Assembly (NCBI RefSeq): GCF_025370785.1
Contig: NZ_JAMXFA010000020.1
Span: forward strand, 61,636-125,635
DNA: 64,000 nucleotides
Source of the DNA: Laspinema olomoucense D3b
GTDB taxonomy: Bacteria; Cyanobacteriota; Cyanobacteriia; Cyanobacteriales; Laspinemataceae
Direction: 5' to 3'
A model generated the notes under the pieces. It ran no database searches. It was not told the origin of the DNA and was given only the letters and a program-made list of their open reading frames with translations. The translations under genes were made by a program, and so were the position numbers. Position 1 is the stretch's first letter. Each line of letters opens with the position of its first letter. Shown here piece after piece: positions 54,010-63,930 of this stretch.

Positions 54010-54154
54010 AGCTAATTTAAGATAAAGGCTTGATGAACAGGGTTATAGATGAGGCGATCGCCTTTTTCCATAGGGATGAAAACTGCGATCGCCCCGCGTT
54101 CCGCTAGGAAATCGCCACAAGACTTTATTCCCTAAGATTGCACCGAACAACGGT

Positions 54155-55621
54155 TTAATTGCGATGCCATTGGGTAACACCTCCAGGTTTATCTATTAAA
54201 GTAATCCCGAATTCTTGCAGTTGATTCCGAATGCGATCGGCTTCAGCAAAGTTTTTCCCCTGACGCGCCGCCAGTCGGTCCTGAATCAGGGATTCAATCT
54301 CCTGATCACTCAATCCTGCGGGTTGGGATGCTGAATTTTCCGCCGCTGGATTCATTTCCAGTCCCAAAACCTTACCTAACTCCCGCAAGGCAACCCATTG
54401 CTGTTGTAACTGTTCCGGGTCCAGATCCGGTTTCCCTTCATGAACCCAAATATTGCCTTGACGACGTAATTCCTTTGCTAATTCAAACAATACCGCCAAA
54501 GCTGATGGGGTATTCAAGTCATCATCCATCGCCGTCTGAAATCGTTCGACAATGGCATCGGATTCCGGTGCGATCGCCCTGGAATCCAAATCCCACCCCA
54601 CCTGAGTGCCATACTCATAACCAAACCGTAACCCATCTTTTAGGGTCGTCCAGCCATTTTCCGCACTGGCGATCGCCTCATCGGTAAAGTCCAACGGTTT
54701 GCGATAATTCGCTTGCAGCACAAACAAACGCAGCGCCATCGGGTCTACTCCCCCTTGATCCAGCAACTGGCGAATCGTCGTAAAATTGCCCAGAGACTTA
54801 GACATTTTTTCCCCATTCACCGCCACCATGCCATTATGGAGCCAATATTTCGCTAAAGCTTGACCCGTCACCGCTTCTGATTGAGCGATTTCATTCTCAT
54901 GGTGAGGGAAAATTAAATCCGCACCCCCCACATGAATATCAATCGTCTCTCCCAACACCTCTCGGACCATCGCCGAACATTCAATATGCCATCCGGGACG
55001 TCCCGCACCCCAAGGGGATTCCCACGACGGTTCCCCCGGTTTTGCCGCCTTCCACAAGGCAAAATCAAACGGGTCTTGCTTTTTCAACTCCTCCGGGTCC
55101 TCCGCCTCCACGCGGCCACTGGCCCCCGCTTGCATTTCCGCCAACTGCCGTCCCGAGAGTTTTCCATAATCGGCAAACTCACGCACCTTGTAATAGACAT
55201 CCCCACCGGCAGGATAGGCAAAGCCTTTTTGTTCCAACTGAGCGATTAAGCGCTTAATCCCATCTAAGGTATGAGTAGCGCGGGGATAGGCATCGGCTTC
55301 CAGGACATTCAGCCTTGCCATATCTTCAAAATAGGCTTGAGTGTAGCGATCGGCTACTTCCTCCATTGATGTCCCTTCCTGTCTGGCGCGGTTGAGGATT
55401 TTGTCATCAATATCGGTAAAATTCTGCACATAGCGCACCGCATATCCCCGCCATTGCAGATATCGGCGCAGAATATCCCAGATAATATAGGAACGGGCGT
55501 GACCCAGGTGGCAATAATCATAGACCGTAACCCCACAACAATACATCCGCACCTGACCGGGCTCAAACGGGATAAACGGTTCCTGACGACGGGTGAGGGT
55601 GTTGTACAGCGTTAAGGTCAT
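54155..55621 (-). CDS. cysS: cysteinyl-tRNA synthetase
   Basis: 488 residues, class I aminoacyl-tRNA synthetase. Motif I HLGH at residues 38-41 (HIGH), zinc ligands Cys29, the Cys of HIECSAM and FPHHENEIAQ, and KMSKSLGN as the KMSKS loop. The C-terminal anticodon-binding part (about 350-488) includes QEIESLIQDRLAARQGKNFAEADRIRNQL and ends GVTQW. The start at 55621 gives MTLTLYNTLTRR; an in-frame start at 55705 adds 28 residues of unlikely N terminus. Confidence 0.96.
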   Translation of the reverse strand: MTLTLYNTLTRRQEPFIPFEPGQVRMYCCGVTVYDYCHLGHARSYIIWDILRRYLQWRGYAVRYVQNFTDIDDKILNRARQEGTSMEEVADRYTQAYFEDMARLNVLEADAYPRATHTLDGIKRLIAQLEQKGFAYPAGGDVYYKVREFADYGKLSGRQLAEMQAGASGRVEAEDPEELKKQDPFDFALWKAAKPGEPSWESPWGAGRPGWHIECSAMVREVLGETIDIHVGGADLIFPHHENEIAQSEAVTGQALAKYWLHNGMVAVNGEKMSKSLGNFTTIRQLLDQGGVDPMALRLFVLQANYRKPLDFTDEAIASAENGWTTLKDGLRFGYEYGTQVGWDLDSRAIAPESDAIVERFQTAMDDDLNTPSALAVLFELAKELRRQGNIWVHEGKPDLDPEQLQQQWVALRELGKVLGLEMNPAAENSASQPAGLSDQEIESLIQDRLAARQGKNFAEADRIRNQLQEFGITLIDKPGGVTQWHRN

Positions 55622-55823
55622 AATTGAAAGATAGAAAACAGTAAAACAGTAATGTTCGATGCAGGAATCACTCCAATCAACAGTCAGTCCGGGTTTTGCA
55701 GACACTTCATCCCAAAACAGACTGGCCCAAAAGAGGTTGACTGAATGACTTAACTGATTCTATCGTTTATCGTTTATGTTGTCCCGATAGACCGTGGCGC
55801 GATCGCTCTAGCATTTTAAACTC

Positions 55824-58800
55824 ATGCGGATTATTGTCGAAGGCTGGCGTTTTCTTCCTCACTCTTATTCTCTGATCAATCAGTTTTTACTTTTAGAACT
55901 CCTCGATCGCCCTGAAATCCAGGTCTTCCACCGGGATATGCCTTACGTTACTGACAATTGGCAACCCGTCACAGGGTTATTAGGAGACACCAGAGAACCC
56001 CAGTTACACTTGATTTCCCAACCCCCAGCGGATCAATCTGCTGATGCCATCCTTCGCGTCTATTGTCCGTTTAATTTAGCCCCTTCCACTGCTCCACGCA
56101 CGGTCATGTTTGGCTGTACAGAATGGGGAATTGTTCCTCACTCAATCTTGCGGGGAATGGGAATCTCTTCATTCCAAGAGGCTCATCAGAATTCCGATAC
56201 AATTATTGTGACTGCATCCCATTGGTCAAGGGATGGATTTATCCGCAGTGGTGCCGACCCCGATCGCGTCGTTGTGATTCCCCTGGGTGTAGACCCCCAC
56301 TTCTACCAACCGGCATCTCCAGAAAAACGTTTAGCCTTACGTCAGCAATTCGGAATTGAAGATAATTTTGTCTTTTTCACCAATGGATTGCTCTTTAATA
56401 ACCGCCACGGTATGGCTCGATTATTAAGAGCATTTGCCGCTCTTGTCAAAAAATTTCCCGAAGCTAGATTAATCTTAAAAGGTCGAGATTATCTCTTTGA
56501 AGCTCGCCAAGAAATTGCGAAAATTTGTAGTCATACCCTCACAGAAACTGAACAAAAAAGTGTTCAAGAACGACTAACCTATATTGGCAAAAATCTCTCT
56601 TGTTCCGATTTAGCGGCCTTATATCAAATTTCCGATGCCTATATCTCTCCCTATCTAGCAGAAGGATTTAATTTGCCGGTTTTAGAGGCGGCAGCTTGTG
56701 GATTGCCCGTAATCTGCACCCAAGGGGGACCGACAGATGATTTTATTCATCCCGATTTTGCCTTTCCCATCCAGAGTCAATTAGAACAGCGGCAGTTGGA
56801 ATCTGGGGAAATGGGATTTGTGGTTGCTCCCAATGTAGACCATTTAATTCATTTAATGGAGCAGATTATTGGACAACCGGAATTGCGGGAAAAAGCGAAA
56901 CAAGCAGGGCCGAAATGGGTAGGAGATCGCTACACTTGGAAGCACGTTGTAGACCAATATTTAAAGGTACTGGTTCCTCCATATAAAGCCTCCTTTGCTG
57001 CGCCTGCAATTCATCCTAGCCCAAATACAGCAACTCGGAAACTGATTATCGAAGGTTGGCGATTCCAGACCCATTCTTATGCGATCGCCAATCAATTTCA
57101 ACTCCTAGAACTGCTCAAATACCCTAACTTGGAGCTGTTTCACCAAGACATTGCCTTTTTGGATCGCAATTCTCAACCGGCACAGGGTTTATTTGATGCC
57201 GAATCGGAATCCGCTTTACGGGCGATCGCACCCCCACCCCCCAACCTATTTGCAGATGCTACCCTGCGAATGTATAGTCCATTTAATTTTAAATCAGCCC
57301 TCCACAGCGAGCGGACCTATTTATTTGGCACTACTGAATGGGGTTTTGTCCATAAAGAACTGTTACGGTTAAACCCGGGGGAGTCTCTTCAAGCCTTACA
57401 TCAAAATTCTAATACCGTCATTATTACTTCTTCTCAATGGTCTAAAGCAGGTTTTCTCCGCAGTGGTGCTGACCCTAGTCGTGTCGTCACCGTCCCCCTT
57501 GGAGTCGATACCAGCCGTTACAAACCCCTTAAAAATGACGAACGGGCGGCTTTAAGAAAAGAATTGGGATGGCAAGAAGATGAATTTATTTTTTTAAATG
57601 TTAGTAGCATGACTTTGGAAAAAGGAATTTTTCCCATAATCTTTTGCTTTACAAAAATACTTGAAACATATCCCAAAGCTCGCTTGGTCTTAAAAGGGTC
57701 GGATTTGATTTACAAATCTTGGGAATCTATTGTTTTTACCTCTAAAAAGATTTTAAGCGATCGCGCATTAGAAACCTTTAACACCCGCTTGACCTATATT
57801 GGCAATCCTTTACCCAGTTCCCAACTAATTCGATACTATCAAGCTGCCGATGGCTATCTCTCTCCCTATTCTGCGGAAGGATTTAATTTGCCGGTTTTAG
57901 AGGCGGCTGCCTGTGGATTGCCTGTCATTTGTACCCAAGGCGGACCCACAGACGAGTTTACCCACCCTGATTTTGCCCTCCAGATTAAAAGTGAAGTTCA
58001 ATCTGTGGAATCTCGTGGGGAAATGCGCCATTTTTTGGCTCCCGATTGGGATTGTTGTATTACCTTAATGGAACAACTAATTTCTCAATCCGCTTGGCGA
58101 GAACAGGTGCGGATCTCCGGTCCTCAATTTGTGCGCGATCGCCTCAGTTGGAAGCAGATTGTCGCTCAGTTACTCGATGTAATATTCCCCTCCAATCCGC
58201 CTCAACTGTCAAACTCGGTAACGCTACCATCTCTCCTTGAAACACCGTCCCCCACCCTCCCAGAACGAGTAGCATCCTTCCCTTTTTGGTATCACAAAAT
58301 TGAGTTACCCGGGGGAATTGTCACCCCTGGCGATCATCCCCAGAATGCAGAAATGTATGGCGTCCCAGAGGACCTGAGTGGAAAACGAGTCTTAGACGTG
58401 GGGGCCTGGGACGGATACTGGACGTTTGAGGCCCTCAAACGCGGTGCGCGGGAAGTGGTGGCGATCGATGATTTTTCGGACTTTCTCGGACGGTTGGATC
58501 AACGCGATCGCCGCGCCTGGAAAACCTTCGATTTGTGTCGAGAAGCACTCGGGTTTGATGAAACCATCTGTCAACGCCTAGAAAAATCGGTCTATGACCT
58601 CAGTGAGTCCGAATTAGGCCGCTTTGATGTGATCTTCTTTTTCGGAACCCTTGACCACCTTCGATACCCCCTACTGGCCCTCGATAAGTTATCAGCCCTC
58701 TGTGATGGTGAAATTTACATCGAATCTGCCATTCTCGATGATTTTAGTTCCTACCAAGGCGGCATCGGCAAGGGATATCCCGGACAGCAACGGGTGATGG

Positions 58801-58991
58801 AGTTTTATCCCCATGATGAATATGCGGGAAATTCTAGCAACTACTGGATCCCTACCTTATACTGTTTGGCTCAAATGGTAAAATCCTCCGGCTTTAACCA
58901 GGTTAAAGGCTGGAAATTAGTGCAGAATCCGCCTAATTGGGAGGCGTGCCGAGGATTTGCGATCGGCACTAAAGCCCAGTCGAGCCATTAA
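55824..58991 (+). CDS. fused protein: two GT4-type glycosyltransferases plus a methyltransferase
   Basis: 1055 residues. Domains: GT-B glycosyltransferase A (about 1-390), a second copy B (about 403-790), and a SAM-dependent methyltransferase (about 820-1050). Copies A and B share IVEGWRFLPHSYS-like starts, TEWG, SGADPxRVV, PLGVD and the EGFNLPVLE EX7E-type donor site with AACGLPVICTQGGPTD. The methyltransferase has VLDVGAWDGYWTFEAL (motif I) and resembles DUF1698/CmoB-like enzymes. The fusion suggests sequential addition of two sugars and a methyl cap on a glycan, e.g. exopolysaccharide or lipid; this is inference. The two copies arose by internal duplication. Confidence 0.85.
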   Translation: MRIIVEGWRFLPHSYSLINQFLLLELLDRPEIQVFHRDMPYVTDNWQPVTGLLGDTREPQLHLISQPPADQSADAILRVYCPFNLAPSTAPRTVMFGCTEWGIVPHSILRGMGISSFQEAHQNSDTIIVTASHWSRDGFIRSGADPDRVVVIPLGVDPHFYQPASPEKRLALRQQFGIEDNFVFFTNGLLFNNRHGMARLLRAFAALVKKFPEARLILKGRDYLFEARQEIAKICSHTLTETEQKSVQERLTYIGKNLSCSDLAALYQISDAYISPYLAEGFNLPVLEAAACGLPVICTQGGPTDDFIHPDFAFPIQSQLEQRQLESGEMGFVVAPNVDHLIHLMEQIIGQPELREKAKQAGPKWVGDRYTWKHVVDQYLKVLVPPYKASFAAPAIHPSPNTATRKLIIEGWRFQTHSYAIANQFQLLELLKYPNLELFHQDIAFLDRNSQPAQGLFDAESESALRAIAPPPPNLFADATLRMYSPFNFKSALHSERTYLFGTTEWGFVHKELLRLNPGESLQALHQNSNTVIITSSQWSKAGFLRSGADPSRVVTVPLGVDTSRYKPLKNDERAALRKELGWQEDEFIFLNVSSMTLEKGIFPIIFCFTKILETYPKARLVLKGSDLIYKSWESIVFTSKKILSDRALETFNTRLTYIGNPLPSSQLIRYYQAADGYLSPYSAEGFNLPVLEAAACGLPVICTQGGPTDEFTHPDFALQIKSEVQSVESRGEMRHFLAPDWDCCITLMEQLISQSAWREQVRISGPQFVRDRLSWKQIVAQLLDVIFPSNPPQLSNSVTLPSLLETPSPTLPERVASFPFWYHKIELPGGIVTPGDHPQNAEMYGVPEDLSGKRVLDVGAWDGYWTFEALKRGAREVVAIDDFSDFLGRLDQRDRRAWKTFDLCREALGFDETICQRLEKSVYDLSESELGRFDVIFFFGTLDHLRYPLLALDKLSALCDGEIYIESAILDDFSSYQGGIGKGYPGQQRVMEFYPHDEYAGNSSNYWIPTLYCLAQMVKSSGFNQVKGWKLVQNPPNWEACRGFAIGTKAQSSH

Positions 58992-59125
58992 ACCCACTGT
59001 AGCAAAGTATTAATCTGCAATTTATGGGGATGAAAGGCTCAATCTTCGTCTAAAATCAAACTGGATGACTCATTAGATTAATTTCTAACCAGCCCCTTAG
59101 ATTTTTTGACCCCATTTGATAAACC

Positions 59126-60274
59126 ATGCAGACAACAGCAACCTCTAACCCAGAGTCCGTGGCAATGGATGCCCCGAAATACGGACTGCCGGTTACCATC
59201 ATTACAGGCTTTCTTGGGAGTGGCAAAACCACCTTACTGAACCATATCCTGACCAATCAGCAAGGACTGAAAACTGCCGTATTGGTCAACGAGTTTGGGG
59301 AAGTCGGCATCGACAACGAACTGATCGTCTCCACCGGCGAAGATATGGTGGAATTAAGCAATGGTTGTATTTGTTGCACCATTAACAACGATTTACTTGA
59401 TGCCGTTTATAAGATTTTAGAGCGTTCCGAGCAGATCGATTATCTAGTGGTGGAAACTACGGGACTCGCGGATCCTCTCCCCGTGGCCCTGACTTTTTTA
59501 GGCACAGAACTCCGAGACTTAACCCGCTTAGATTCGATCGTCACCCTGGTGGATTCAGAGAATTACAGTTTGGATCTGTTTAATTCTCAAGCCGCTTATA
59601 GTCAGATTGCTTATGGCGATATTATCTTGCTCAACAAGGTGGATCTCGTCGATGAGAGCGATGTAGATCTGTTGGAGTGCAAGATTCGGGATATTAAAGC
59701 TGATGCCAGAATTTTGCGGACGACGAAATCCCAGGTCCCGCTTCCTTTAATTCTCAGTGTCGGGTTGTTTGAGTCGGATAAGTATTTTAATGATGATCAA
59801 GTCGCCTCGAAAGGGGAGCATGATCATGACCATGACCATCATGATCATCACGACCATCATGATCATCAGGACCATTCCAGTTGTGACCATGACCACGGTC
59901 ATTGTGACCATGACCATGATCATGAACATCATCACCACTCGAATCATTTGGAGATGGATGGGTTTACGTCGATCTCGTTCGAGAGTGATAAACCCTTGTC
60001 GATTCGCCAGTTTCAATATTTCTTAGATAATCAGTTACCGGCAACGGTATTTCGAGCGAAAGGGATTTTATGGTTTGATGAGAGCGATCGCCGTCATATT
60101 TTTCACTTGAGCGGCAAGCGTTTCTCCATTGATGATGATGAGTGGAAAGGCCAACCGAAGACTCAATTGGTGTTCATCGGCCAGAATTTGGATAAGGAAG
60201 CTTTGCGATCGCAGTTAAACAAGTGTGTTTGTCTGCCTTCTACTTCTCGCGGCAAAGGCTTTGGAAAAAAATAA
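59126..60274 (+). CDS. CobW/COG0523 family GTP-binding metallochaperone with His-rich loop
   Basis: 382 residues. G1 Walker A GFLGSGKTTLL (about 28-38), the metal-binding CxCC motif in NGCICCTIN, Walker B VVETTGLADP and the NKVD specificity motif. Between the G domain and the C-terminal CobW domain (about 285-382) there is a very His/Asp-rich loop (about 231-272), a probable zinc/nickel buffer. COG0523 members insert or supply metals to target proteins; the target is unknown. No Zur box was found upstream. Confidence 0.88.
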   Translation: MQTTATSNPESVAMDAPKYGLPVTIITGFLGSGKTTLLNHILTNQQGLKTAVLVNEFGEVGIDNELIVSTGEDMVELSNGCICCTINNDLLDAVYKILERSEQIDYLVVETTGLADPLPVALTFLGTELRDLTRLDSIVTLVDSENYSLDLFNSQAAYSQIAYGDIILLNKVDLVDESDVDLLECKIRDIKADARILRTTKSQVPLPLILSVGLFESDKYFNDDQVASKGEHDHDHDHHDHHDHHDHQDHSSCDHDHGHCDHDHDHEHHHHSNHLEMDGFTSISFESDKPLSIRQFQYFLDNQLPATVFRAKGILWFDESDRRHIFHLSGKRFSIDDDEWKGQPKTQLVFIGQNLDKEALRSQLNKCVCLPSTSRGKGFGKK

Positions 60275-60450
60275 AGCAGAAAAATAGAAAGGAGGATTGG
60301 GGAAAGAGGGTCAGGTTTTGATGGTAGAGTCAAGAGGCGATCGCCCTTGTAGAGACAGAAGCGATCGCCTTGATTGCCCAGGGATGGCCCAGTGATTGCA
60401 GCGATATTTTGGGCGATCGGCAAGGCATCATAACCCCCTCACTCCAGTCT

Positions 60451-60909
60451 ATGCGAGTCGTTATCCAGCGCGTTAAATCTTCTCAAGTAACCATCGAGGG
60501 TCGAATCGTCGGGAAAATTGGACCTGGCCTTAATCTATTGGTGGCCATCAGCGATCGGGATACCGAGACCGAACTCGATTGGATGGCCCGAAAGTGTTTA
60601 GAATTGAGGTTATTTCCTGATCCCCAGGCCAATAGCAGTCGGTGGGATCAATCGGTTTTGGATATCCAAGGGCAACTGTTAGTGGTGAGTCAGTTTACCC
60701 TCTACGGAGACTGTCGAAAAGGTCGCCGCCCCTCCTTTGACCGTTCGGCACCCCCAGGGATGGCCCAAGAACTCTACGAGAAATTTGTTCAAAAGTTAAG
60801 GGGAAGTGGCTTAACCGTCGAAACCGGGGAGTTTGGCGCGATGATGGATGTCGAGATCCTTAATGATGGACCCGTCACTCTAATTCTGGAGCGTGAGTCC
60901 ACAGCTTAA
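60451..60909 (+). CDS. dtd: D-aminoacyl-tRNA deacylase
   Basis: 152 residues from ATG 60451 ([15 protein letters not shown]); an in-frame ATG at 60370 adds 27 unlikely residues. Hallmarks: [17 protein letters not shown] with the catalytic Thr context, and [10 protein letters not shown] for the Gly-cisPro-type chiral proofreading loop. It clears D-aminoacyl-tRNAs. The C-terminal end meets the minus-strand mreD 53 bases on. Confidence 0.94.
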   Translation: MRVVIQRVKSSQVTIEGRIVGKIGPGLNLLVAISDRDTETELDWMARKCLELRLFPDPQANSSRWDQSVLDIQGQLLVVSQFTLYGDCRKGRRPSFDRSAPPGMAQELYEKFVQKLRGSGLTVETGEFGAMMDVEILNDGPVTLILERESTA

Positions 60910-60961
60910 ACCGCAGCTTTCCGGGTGGATAGAAACAGATACAGACAGATAGAGTAATGGG

Positions 60962-61522
60962 TTAGGGGCGATCGAAAGCTTGCATTTTTTCCCACAGCCG
61001 ATTGAGGGGAAAATAGATAACCGGTGCCCAAAGACTGCTGAGAATAGCCGAAGCAAGAGCCAGGGGTTGGTGGTAGGCCCAAATTTCACTCCAACTGCGA
61101 TCGCCCAGCCCGCTAAATTGCAATGCCCGAATCGTATCTCCCAAAACCGACATTCCAAATACAATTAGAGCCACGGAGATAAAATCTTCCTGGACATATT
61201 TTTGCTTTTGCAAGGTAGCCGTGAGATAGCCCACCACCCCCAAACTAACCGCATGAGTCGGTTCTCCCGAAGTCATGGCATCTAAGAGCAGTCCCAATAC
61301 CACTCCGGCTAAAGCCCCTTGCATCGGCTTGCGCTTGATACTCCAAGCCACCACCCAAATCAACATCCAGTTAGGGGCAACCCCCAATAGTTCCATGCCC
61401 GGAAAGCGGGTAGGGAGCAGCAGCAAGCACAACAGGACAGAACCCACGGCGATCGCCGCATTCACGACTAACCGCATTCCCCCTGACAAATGAGACCCGT
61501 AAGTAAAAGAAGAAGTTCTCAT
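60962..61522 (-). CDS. mreD: rod shape-determining protein MreD
   Basis: 186 residues with five to six predicted transmembrane helices, e.g. LVVNAAIAVGSVLLCLLLLP, then LIWVVAWSIKRKPMQGALAG and a QEDF loop. Last gene of mreBCD; it starts 8 bases after the mreC stop. It is the least conserved Mre protein, so identification rests on position plus topology. It links MreC to the elongation complex. Confidence 0.88.
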   Translation of the reverse strand: MRTSSFTYGSHLSGGMRLVVNAAIAVGSVLLCLLLLPTRFPGMELLGVAPNWMLIWVVAWSIKRKPMQGALAGVVLGLLLDAMTSGEPTHAVSLGVVGYLTATLQKQKYVQEDFISVALIVFGMSVLGDTIRALQFSGLGDRSWSEIWAYHQPLALASAILSSLWAPVIYFPLNRLWEKMQAFDRP

Positions 61523-61530
61523 CGCATTTC

Positions 61531-62307
61531 CTAATTTTGCAGTTCGTCAGAATCCTCTGAAGAACCTACTTTTTGATAGGGATCAACCACCACCCACTCC
61601 AGCAAGCTCATCGGAGCCGTTAGCTCGATCACCGCTTCTGGTGCTGGACTTTTATTCAAATTCACCGACTCGACCCGCCCGATCGGTAACCCAGGCGGGA
61701 AAAGTTGTGAATAAGAAGAGGTCGCAACTACATCCCCTTTCTTAACATCAGGCACCTTCTCAAAGAACTCCATCACCGCCCGAGAAGCTGACTGTCCTCG
61801 CATCACCCCCATTTGGCGGCTGCGACTAATCGTCACCCCCACCCGAGAACTGGGGTCACTAATCAGCAACACCCGACTGGTATGAGCCGTAACCCTAATC
61901 ACTCGTCCCACCACGCCACCGGGACCCGTGACAATGTAGTTTTCTTTGATACCATCTTCCCGTCCTCGACCCAAAGTTACCTGCTGCCACCAATGGTCTG
62001 CACTACGGCCAACAATTGGAGCCAGGATCCCTTCTTTTTTATTCGGGGAAACATAGTTCAAAAGTTCTTTGAGCTTTTCGTTTTGGCTTTCGAGTTCTTC
62101 GACCTTGTTTTGCAATTCCAGAGTTCGAGCATTGGTTAGTTGTTCTTGTTGGGTAGGACTCGACGCAAAGGGCCGAGCCGCCCATTGGTAAAGTTCCATA
62201 ACAGCCGAACCTTGAGTGTACCGAACAACCAAAGCAGCACAGATGGTTAGACCCACCAGTGCTACTTGTAACCCATGCCGATCCCACCAGCGACGCAATG
62301 TGTACAT
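61531..62307 (-). CDS. mreC: rod shape-determining protein MreC
   Basis: 258 residues with one N-terminal membrane helix (about 12-32), a coiled coil (LELQNKVEELESQNEKLKEL), then the periplasmic beta-barrel pair containing APIVGRS, VTGPGGVVGRVI and SDPSSRVGVTISRSRQMGVMRG. Between mreB and mreD on the minus strand, 67 bases after mreB. It organises the periplasmic face of the elongation complex. Confidence 0.94.
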   Translation of the reverse strand: MYTLRRWWDRHGLQVALVGLTICAALVVRYTQGSAVMELYQWAARPFASSPTQQEQLTNARTLELQNKVEELESQNEKLKELLNYVSPNKKEGILAPIVGRSADHWWQQVTLGRGREDGIKENYIVTGPGGVVGRVIRVTAHTSRVLLISDPSSRVGVTISRSRQMGVMRGQSASRAVMEFFEKVPDVKKGDVVATSSYSQLFPPGLPIGRVESVNLNKSPAPEAVIELTAPMSLLEWVVVDPYQKVGSSEDSDELQN

Positions 62308-62374
62308 TAGGAGTTTTTAGAGACTTCAGTCTTCATCAGACGATGGAGAATACTTGTTGTAAAAGCAACTGGCC

Positions 62375-63418
62375 TTACATATTCCGAGAACGACCGCTAA
62401 ACACCCGTTCTAGCTGTTTAAAGTTTTCCAGAACCCGGCCCGTGCCGAGTACCACACAGCTCAAGGGGTCAGCCGCCACATGAGTCACGATGCCAGTCTC
62501 ATGACTAATTAGAGTATCTAGCCCCCTCAATAAAGCGCCACCCCCAGCCAACATAATGCCTCGGTCAATAATATCTGCTGCCAGTTCCGGAGGGGTTCGC
62601 TCTAAAGTGCGTTTTACTGCTTCTACAATTACCGCTAGAGGTTCCGCCATACTTTCACGAATTTCCGGTCCCTTGATCGTTACCGTTCGGGGCAACCCTG
62701 ACAATAAGTGCAAGCCACGGACCTCCATCATGGAGTCATCATCTTCATGAGTTGGATAGGCTGAACCAATCTGAATCTTGATATCCTCAGCGGTGCGCTC
62801 ACCAATTACAAGGTTATGCACCTTTTTCATGTACTGAATAATCGCTTCGTTCAGTTCATCTCCAGCCACCCGCACTGATTCGCTCAATACGGTTCCCTGT
62901 AAACTCAGAACTGCGACTTCAGTCGTTCCTCCGCCAATATCGATAATCAGGTTACCCGTCGGCTCCGCAACGGGTAACCCCGCACCGATCGCCGCCGCTA
63001 CCGGCTCATCAATTAAGTAAACATCCCTAGCCCCGGCTTGAGCGGCAGCCTCCATAACCGCACGGCGTTCCACCCCAGTCACTCCCGAGGGGATTCCAAT
63101 GACAATTCGAGGCGAGACTAAGGTTCTGCCCTCATGCACTCGACGGATAAAGTGCTTAAGCATGAGTTCAGCCGTATCGAAATCTGCAATAACTCCATCA
63201 CGCAGGGGACGCAGAGCAATAACATTTCCAGGCGTCCGGCCCAGCATTTTTTTTGCATCCTCTCCCACTGCTAATGGCACTTTTTCGTCTTTATCGATGG
63301 CAACCACAGAGGGTTCTTGCAGAACAATACCTTTACCAGATACATAAACAAGGGTATTCGCGGTACCGAGGTCGATACCCATATCCCGGGATAGGGAAAA
63401 GCGATTGAACAGACCCAC
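62375..63418 (-). CDS. mreB: actin-like cytoskeletal protein MreB
   Basis: 347 residues. Actin-fold ATPase signatures: [18 protein letters not shown] (phosphate 1), [16 protein letters not shown] (phosphate 2), and the adenosine motif [15 protein letters not shown]. The start is a GTG at 63418; [12 protein letters not shown] then provides the membrane-binding amphipathic N-terminal region. First gene of mreBCD, which directs lateral cell-wall growth. Its promoter must lie within the about 450 bases to the 5S rRNA terminator. Confidence 0.96.
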   Translation of the reverse strand: MGLFNRFSLSRDMGIDLGTANTLVYVSGKGIVLQEPSVVAIDKDEKVPLAVGEDAKKMLGRTPGNVIALRPLRDGVIADFDTAELMLKHFIRRVHEGRTLVSPRIVIGIPSGVTGVERRAVMEAAAQAGARDVYLIDEPVAAAIGAGLPVAEPTGNLIIDIGGGTTEVAVLSLQGTVLSESVRVAGDELNEAIIQYMKKVHNLVIGERTAEDIKIQIGSAYPTHEDDDSMMEVRGLHLLSGLPRTVTIKGPEIRESMAEPLAVIVEAVKRTLERTPPELAADIIDRGIMLAGGGALLRGLDTLISHETGIVTHVAADPLSCVVLGTGRVLENFKQLERVFSGRSRNM

Positions 63419-63875
63419 TGGTTTCTACGCCCCCAAAACGTGATGCTGTGCGACTATAACAATGTAACAGAAATGTAACCGAGGTGGATTCTAGTACGTT
63501 TTTTGTTTTGAGTCTAGTCCAGTGGGAGAAATTTTTTATCCCCACTACTCCACCAAGGGTGCAACTATAATCCCAAGTCCCCTGGACAAAATCCGGATAA
63601 AACCCTTTCTGAAGAAAGCGATCGCTAATTGGGCCTTCAAGAAATGAGCAAAGATTTCCACTTTTTAGGGTCCCTTTTTGCCAATCAAAGCCCCTCTGAA
63701 TTCCAGATCCGAGGCAGTTGTCAGCCTGTCCCATTTTAGTTAGGATCTACATCTCCCTATATTCCCTATCCTTTTATGGAGTTCTTATTAGGAAAATACA
63801 GTAGATTGGTGATTTTCTAATGAGAACAAATAAACAATTAGCCGGACCCCTAACTACTAAACAACCCCGAAAAAC
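63419..63875 (-). other. spacer between the 5S rRNA terminator and mreB
   Basis: It should carry the mreB promoter. An open frame at 63333-63734 overlaps the mreB start in another frame and has no protein-like features. No RNA gene was recognised. Confidence 0.5.
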
Positions 63876-63918
63876 AAAAAAGCCTGCTGTTCTATGTAGA
63901 GAAACAGGAGGCTTTTTT
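63876..63918 (-). terminator. terminator of the rRNA operon (3' of 5S)
   Basis: AAAAAAGCCT and CTGTT pair with AACAG and AGGCTTTTTT around a short loop, with one G-G mismatch. Read on the minus strand it ends in TTTTTTGTTTTT, a strong rho-independent terminator 12 bases past the 5S end. It is symmetrical enough to work both ways. Confidence 0.9.
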
Positions 63919-63930
63919 GTGTATAATATT

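Noticed and set aside
63333..63734. 133-residue minus-strand frame at the mreB start
   Set aside because: It overlaps mreB out of frame and shows no hydrophobic core or family features.
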